Source: Biscogniauxia marginata
Lineage: Eukaryota > Ascomycota > Sordariomycetes > Xylariales > Xylariaceae
Length of the DNA stretch: 64,000 nt
NCBI GenBank assembly: GCA_022695795.1
Contig: MU404148.1
Span: forward strand, 62,001 to 126,000
Direction of reading: 5' to 3'
The position numbers and the translations under genes are program-made. Every line of letters begins with the position of its first letter. Position 1 is the stretch's first letter. This document shows, piece after piece, positions 57,817 to 64,000 of this stretch. Below the pieces are notes generated by a model. It was given only the letters and a program-made list of their open reading frames with translations. It ran no database searches and was not told the origin of the DNA.

Positions 57817-60661
57817 CTACGCAGCAACATCCTCCTCAGTCCTTAGACCAGCGTACTCCGTGCCTTGGTTGGCCGTCGCTAATCTCGCACATAGGCTCAA
57901 CAGAACGACCGTCTCCGTCGCTGCGTAGTGGTTTAGGGCATCTAGCAGGATCTGCAAGTGTCGACTGAAGTTTGTTTCCCATTTCTTGATGATCTCGAAC
58001 AAGTTGCTGATTCGAGTCTCCTCGTCCTGAAGCTGGCTTGACCCGCTGTCCGACTTCTGGGACTTCACGGCTTGAAACCGTCTCCACTGCTCGTCTGACA
58101 TGTTCGGCGGCTTAATTGGACCGACCAAGTCCGGATCGGACTTCTCAAGCTCGCGTGACAGCCAATTCGTATAAGCCGCGAAGACGGTGCAGGTTTGCAT
58201 GAGCTTTGAATGGATCTATAGCCTGTGAGTATAAATAGAATATGCATGTTGTTTTAGGAATCCACTCACCCTGATTAACTTGCCGTTGGTTAGCATGCAT
58301 CCCTTTAGGCAAGTATCCAAGAAATCCACATGGTCCTGCATCAACTCATCGACGGTACGATCCGGTTTACCAGAACCATCCAGGCTACCATCCTTAGCTT
58401 TTAGTCTTGACATAAGAGATTGCCAGTTCGGCTCGATAACCTCAAGCGTACAGAAATAAAGCAATTGCTGAACGAAAACTATCATCCGCGCCCTTAACGT
58501 CCAGACTCTTCTCTTCCAGATCTCGAGGCTTCTGACAGACGACCTGTGACACCAGACAATTGCGCTGTGGTGAGTTTGCCATGTTGTTGAAAGCTGCGAC
58601 TCCAGATATCTTAACGAGAGGAGGTAACGGAACAGTGCTTGATATCGCCATACAGTTTTCCGGCTGATAACAAGAGACACCGGGAATGGTACTGTGTAGT
58701 CGAGCTGTAGAGACGTGAAGCCTACTGCATTTTTGTCGTTTTCTATCGGCTGGCTGCTCAGAGGTTGAAGGCTCTCGCCTTGCTCGATACCTGTGATATT
58801 GACGACCCGCTGCAACATCTTTATGAGGCTAACCTCATTCATTTCTACGTGGACGTCCTCCTTGAAGGGGTCCAGTGAAACGATACTTCCTGGCTGGCGT
58901 AGAACGAGATCAAGAAGCGACTGCAGTTTAACGATATTAACGGATTTAACTGGCTTCCGCATTTCCGATGCGCTTAGCTCCAAAAAGTAGGTGAAATAGT
59001 CGGAAGGATCGAGGAAGAAGTAGTATTTGAGAGACCTAAGTCTTGTGGGGAGGGCGTGGGTAGTTAAAAGTAGTTTCATAAGTGACTCGTTCGCATAGGC
59101 ATAAGCGTTGTTGACGTTATCTAGGAACCGCGGGTCGTCAAAGGATTTCGGGACGTCTTGAGCAACTTTACTAACATCGACTCCACCGCACTCCCGCACA
59201 ACATTGAGATACTTCCCAGCCAGAAGCACCTTGTCTTTGACGCCTTGTAACTGAGGAGGTATATCCGGCTCCCGAATTGTGTATCTTCGCTCCCAGTAGT
59301 CGTCAGTGTAGTCTTGTTCTAGTCTGTCTCTTTTTATACTTTTTTGCTCCTTAATAAGGAACTCGGAATGCGGATCTCTGATCTCTCCATGATGCAGCCA
59401 CTCATTCAGCATCGTCATATAAGGCCGACTCGCATCACGCAGTAAAGAGGTTAATAACGATCTAGCAGCCGGATCTCCAGACATGGATTCCAGTCGCTTT
59501 GTGACCAGACCTATTACCACGCCGCCTTTGCAAACCTTCTTGCCGGTCATATTGCCCGGGACAAGGTCGCCTCCTCGTTTTAGGTTCTCGAGAATGTTCT
59601 CGATATCATCAGGGTCGGAGTCTTCTGAGCTCTCATCGTCCAACAGCGCATTTCTTTTGAGAAGCTCGTGAGCGAGCGAGTAAAGTTGAAACAGCATCTG
59701 ACTCGTGGGAAGCGTGTGAACATTAAGAAGGTGTAAAGTAAAGGTATCGTTGGTTAAGAACTGCGTCTCGAGCTGCGCGACCATGACCAGGTAGTCTTGC
59801 AGGTACTTCCTGATGGCCGCACACAGGGCATGGTTGACGGTTCCGAACTCTTCGCGGCTCTGAACGTCAATAAAAGTCTCGAGGGCCGAGTAGTGCGTTG
59901 CCATCTTTAGCATGGACAAAACTAGGTCCTGCAGACTCAGGTCAAGCCCTGGCAAGAGTTTGAAGGCGGGCCCCGTGAGTCGGTCCCTCTCGTCAGTTGG
60001 GTTATAAGAGTAAGAATAGCGGATATATTGCCCCTCATATCCCATGAATACAAATAGCAGATCCTCGATTATCGCTGCCTCCTGGGCCTCTAAGGATAGC
60101 TCGTGCAGAGGTTGCGGCTGTTGCGACAGAGGTGCCTCAGAGGCCAAGGGGGGAAAGGAGACACGAAGTGCGAGGGGGGCCGAAGAGTGCGGCACGAGCG
60201 TCGCTATCGGATCCCAAAACGCTACAGACATTCATCATTAGACCAGACACACCAGGGATAACTTGAGACCTCGGGGTCGACATACCAGGCGGCGGTTCGG
60301 GTCTAGATTCCCTCCGTTTCGTCTCGGGCTGGCGAGGCTTAGCTGCTTCTTTGGGCTTCCATTTCTCTTGTGGAGCCGATTCTTTCGAGCGCGAGATCAG
60401 CTTCTCCTTGGTGGTTATCGTGACCCGCTCGGTCCTCCGCTCGTCGATGCCTCTACTGCCAGGGCGATGGTTGCTAGATGCGGTCCGCTTGTGCGCATGG
60501 GTGGAATAGCCTCTCGAGGGCGAGCGAGCACGTCGCGAATCGCCTTCAGGCTGCTTCGGGGTATGGCCGGTGGTTCCAGCGCGCGGCCTAGATGCGCTTC
60601 CATTATCGGTCATTCCATTGGCGCGCCTTTCTGGAGGATATTGGGATAGCCTGGAAGACAT
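57817..60661 (-). CDS. SPC97: Gamma-tubulin complex component 2 (Spc97/Alp4)
   Basis: Three exons on the minus strand: 60661–60286, 60221–58270 and 58215–57817, giving 908 residues. The first splice joins PPP to AFWDP; the 54-nt second intron (GTGAGT…GCTATAG) joins NGKLIR to IHSKLMQTC, and using the earlier CAG instead would break the conserved frame. A basic, disordered N-terminus precedes the GRIP1 region (LEAQEAAIIEDLLFVFMGYEGQ) and the gamma-tubulin-binding GRIP2 half ending LLDALNHYAATE. Length and ends match GCP2 proteins. With GCP3 and gamma-tubulin it forms the small complex that nucleates microtubules at the spindle pole body. It is transcribed divergently from PUP2 across about 570 bases. 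Confidence 0.93.
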
Positions 60662-61229
60662 GATCGCGGGGCAGCAACATTGGGATTGCCGTATGTTGCG
60701 ATGTCATGGGGTGGTCGCGCGGTCGGTGTAAACACCAATCGGCGAGAGCTGCAAGAGGTTGAGACAGTTGATATTCAGTTCTTATCGATTACATATGGGA
60801 GGTTTTATTTAAAGGGCGCGTCATTGGAGGGAGGCGCGTCTTGTCTTGTCTCGCAGAATTAGGTAGTCCTCTTGGAAAAAGGCAGGCGTCTGCTCTAGTA
60901 GGTGGTCAAAGCTTCTCGTGCATTGTACCTGTAGAGCCCAATGTACCTTTGTACCTGAGGTGGGTAGGTGGGTACCTAAGGTGGGCTGGATGGGACAGGG
61001 CCGCCAGGCGAGGCACAGGCCTGACGTCTGCCAGAACGTCAAGCTTCGTCAACGCTGTAGCAGCCTTGAGCTCTACCTACGCTACCACCATCACCAACTC
61101 CACCACCACCCCAAGTCGACCCAGCCTCACGACCCGAAGCAGCAGTCCATCTTGCAACACAGCTCAACCCTTCCCCGTCTACCCTTTCCGAACCCATTAT
61201 TCCGAAAATACCCTCATAAATCCGCCAAG
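60662..61229. promoter_or_regulatory. Divergent SPC97/PUP2 promoter region
   Basis: This 0.57-kb spacer must drive both genes. It contains GGTGGGTAGGTGGGTACC-like sequence at about 60959–60976 and a CACCA-rich stretch before PUP2. I see no clear Rpn4-type proteasome element. Confidence 0.5.
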
Positions 61230-62284
61230 ATGTTTATGGCAAGATCTGAATACGGTATGCACTCTAGAAAGCTGTCCGTGGTAGTTAGTAACTGACACCA
61301 GAGCAAACAGATCGGGGCATCAAGTAGGTTTTGAGCTTCACTACCAGTTTAGCCAGCTTATTGGCGCCTTTCCTGCTCTTCTTGACCTCCCACAATCTTA
61401 CTATCCTTCCCTCCCAACCCCACCTAACTTCGGCATCTCTCTCTCTCTCTCTTTCTCGAATTCGAAACTGTTCTCTTGCTTACCTGAAGAAACCCGTCCG
61501 CAGCACCTTCTCGCCCGAAGGACGGCTCTTCCAGGTTGAATACTCGCTCGAGGCCATCAAGCTGGGCTCGACGGCGATTGGGGTGGCCACGTCGGAGGGC
61601 GTCGTCCTGGGCGTCGAGAAGCGCGTGACGTCGACGCTGCTCGAGACGTCGTCAGTCGAGAAGATCGTCGAGATCGACCGTCACATCGGGTGCGCCATGT
61701 CGGGCCTGCAGGCCGACGCGCGCAGCATGGTCGAGCACGCGCGCGTTGAGTGCCAGAGCCATGCCTTCAACTACGCCGAGAACCTGCGCGTCGAGAGCTG
61801 CACCCAGGCCATCTGCGACCTCGCCCTGCGCTTCGGCGAGAGCGCCGACGGTGAGGAGAGCATCATGAGCCGCCCCTTCGGCGTTGCCCTACTCATCGCC
61901 GGCTACGACGAGGACGGTCCCCAGCTCTACCACGCCGAGCCCAGCGGCACCTTCTACCGCTACGATGCCAAGGCTATCGGCTCCGGGAGTGAGGGTGCCC
62001 AAGCCGAGCTGCAGAACGAGTACCACAAGGTGAGTTAAGCAGGCGCGCGAGCGAAAGGAATTGTATAGCAAACGGATACTTGGGCTGACAAGTTACATAT
62101 ATAACAACAGTCGCTCACGATCACGGACGCCGAGACGCTAGTCCTGAAGACGCTGAAGCAAGTTATGGAGGAGAAGCTCGACGCGAAGAACGTCCAGCTG
62201 GCGAGCGTGACCAAGGAGAAGGGCTTCAGAATATACACGGACGAGGAGATGGCCGCCGTAGTCAAGGGACTACCGGCGAATTAG
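61230..62284 (+). CDS. PUP2: 20S proteasome subunit alpha5
   Basis: Four exons, 61230–61254, 61311–61323, 61504–62029 and 62111–62284, give 245 residues. The first two exons are only 25 and 13 nt; together they supply [12 protein letters not shown], which joins [15 protein letters not shown], the alpha-subunit signature, in exon 3. The 180-nt second intron is pyrimidine-rich with a CT run. The core fold follows, with GVVLGVEKR and [12 protein letters not shown]. An acidic C-terminal half contains [10 protein letters not shown], and the last exon has [14 protein letters not shown]. This is the alpha5 (Pup2) ring subunit; alpha subunits are non-catalytic and gate the 20S barrel. A predictor that missed the microexons would wrongly start the gene inside intron 2. 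Confidence 0.95.
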
Positions 62285-63311
62285 AACCCACAGAGAAGAC
62301 TTTTTCTAGCAATTATTGCCGTCACGAAGAATAATAAAAAGAATCCAATTTAACGAAACAGCTCATTCTCGATGTCGGTATTACGGGGAAAGCGTTCAGG
62401 GGCATATGCAAGCAGAGCAAGCAAGCAAATAAGCATATACATAGACGAGGGAATGGAGGGAAAGGGGAACGGAACAGAAAGGGGGATAGAGGAAAACATC
62501 ATCCAGAAGATAAATTTTTTCACTACCTCCTCTTACCAAAACCTGCACTTTCTCGCAAACCCCCTTTTCCCCTTTGTATCTCACGTGCTTCGCAGTCAAG
62601 TCAGATCGATTAAGAACATCGTGAGTAAGTATCACCAAGTCGCTTGAGCCAGCCTACCTGCCTTACCTAGTGCCTAATAGTTTGGCGGTCCTATGATACA
62701 TATATATTTCCAAGCTCTGTAACGAGGTTATTAAGTGTCTTTTTATTCTATGCGGATGAGATATCTGATTCCGATCCACGCTCTCCTACAAAGTCCCAAC
62801 TGTCTCTGTCTTGTCTTATATATTTGGAAAGAAAAAAAAAGGGGTGAGGGGAAAAACAAAAGAACATGGCTCTTTTCTAAACTCCCGAATTTTCCTTGGT
62901 CCCCTTTCCATGTCCGATCCCACATTTTTTGTCCACCCTCTGTATGCCTATTGTGTACCTAATAGTACTCCAAATCAAGTCGCCTTCGCCAGCCGTACCC
63001 TTACCTAACTACCTATCGATTAATAAAAATCCTTCGTTAGATTTTACCTTCCAGTCCGCTTCTTATCCATTCCTAACCCGGTGTAAAAACCTAGATGCTC
63101 CTACTGTTACCCCTTTCCGTTTTCCTCCCTCCTCCCTCCTCCCTTCCACCTTCCCCCCATCACAAACTCCCATGAGTAAGACTCATTCTATTGAATTGAT
63201 ATCAGTCTTGTCTCTAACAGCACTCTTATACCCATCATGATACTTGATTTTCTTGAAGATAGGGAATTATTTCGAACACAATACACATTCAACCCTGGTT
63301 TCCTATTACTA
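62285..63311. other. Convergent spacer after PUP2
   Basis: About 1 kb, AT-rich and T/C-rich. Only short chance frames are seen, and no RNA gene was recognised. Confidence 0.55.
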
Positions 63312-64000
63312 CTACGGCGCCTTCGACTCCCCCTCCTCAAGATCGAGCCTTTCTAGGTCCTGCTCCACAGCGAGCAGGCCCATGGCATAGAACGCCTTCT
63401 CACCCTTGGCGAGGACGATCTTCCGAGACGAATTCGTAGTGTTGTTGTTATTATGGCTACTACTGTTGTTATTGTTGTCGATATCCTGATCCCGGCTGTC
63501 ATCTCCGCCGTCGCCATCGACCTCGCGGATTCGCCGGTCGATACGTCGCGGATTACCCCAGATCATGGAATTCGGCATGCCGCGGTTCAGGTCACTTGAA
63601 CGCTGGTACGGTGGGCCGCGGCCCATCTGTGCCGTCTTGCACCACGCCGACTCGCACCCCTCAGCGATCTGGCGCGCCGATTGCCAGCCCGTCAGCCGTG
63701 CAATGTCGTGAAGCCGCTGAATGAGCCAGTGACGCTGCGGCGCTTCTTGGTACTGAAGGTCGGTGACGTGGTGAGTCAGTTCGTTGGCATGGGGGGCCGG
63801 GAAGGGGAGGTGTAAATAATACTCACCTGTATACCCGCTACAAATAAAGGGAAGGCACATTCGATCAGCGCCGCACCCATAAGAGTGCTAACAGCCATTA
63901 AGTGGGAGATGTTTTCTTCCATGCCTGCTGCTATACGACCCAACTCCATCGCGTAAGGTGCCGTTGTTCTCGCCGAGAGGCCAGCTGCCATCATAGCAAC
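63312..64000 (-). CDS. Unrecognised protein, 3' part
   Basis: The gene enters from the right edge and is transcribed leftwards. Exon 64000–63827 is joined across a 74-nt intron (CAG|GTGAGT … CTTCAG) to exon 63752–63312, giving 204 visible residues. The visible start (AAGLSARTTAPYAMELGRIAAGMEE) and LMGAALIECAFPLFVAGIQ look like helices from the C-terminal regulatory region of a fungal Zn2Cys6-type transcription factor, and RHWLIQRLHDIARLTGWQSA fits the same idea. No zinc cluster lies in the window, so this remains an inference. After the helical part come a charged linker, an Asn-rich tract (NNNN runs) and an acidic tail ending EEGESKAP. The frame is certain; the function is not. Confidence 0.72.

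Overview
The window is nuclear DNA of a filamentous ascomycete. Genes carry short GT–AG introns of about 47–125 nt with fungal branch points (CTAAC/CTGAC-like) close to the acceptor. The proteins have typical Pezizomycotina architectures, and genes sit on both strands without operons. The class is probably Sordariomycetes, perhaps Xylariales; that is an inference from protein feel and intergenic texture and was not tested. No rRNA, tRNA, CRISPR array or recognisable transposon was found by eye.

Left part (1–12.4 kb): the 3' end of a SWI3/RSC8-type chromatin-remodelling subunit; a convergent RRN5-like Pol I factor; the mitochondrial helicase IRC3; an unrecognised 496–515 aa protein; and a five-exon dynamin-like GTPase. 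Then follow an H-type lectin relic (about 13.7 kb), a three-exon type-B carboxylesterase (14.2–16.1 kb) and the mitochondrial Lon protease PIM1 (18.2–21.6 kb).

Middle (21.6–46.2 kb): a gene-poor stretch with one possible small spliced gene; a kinase-like protein with altered HRD and DFG motifs; a long spacer; the delta-9 desaturase OLE1; a RAD5/HLTF-like SNF2-RING ATPase; a small Arg/Ser-rich protein; and the type II PI 4-kinase LSB6.

Right part (46.2–64 kb): about 10 kb that is nearly empty except for one intron-rich SAM methyltransferase of the fungal LaeA/UMTA-like group (52.17–53.95 kb). Then come AIM41, gamma-tubulin complex subunit 2 (SPC97/Alp4), proteasome subunit alpha5 (PUP2) and, at the right edge, the 3' end of an unrecognised protein gene.

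Most genes are housekeeping and functionally independent: chromatin, Pol I, mitochondrial maintenance (IRC3, PIM1, AIM41), lipid metabolism, spindle pole and proteasome. The accessory-looking loci are the methyltransferase, the lectin relic, the esterase, the dynamin-like GTPase and the kinase-like protein. The methyltransferase reads as a complete 308-residue protein only if ten introns are removed, one of them a GC–AG intron. No clear multi-gene novel system is visible. All splice models were assembled by eye from reading frame and splice signals.
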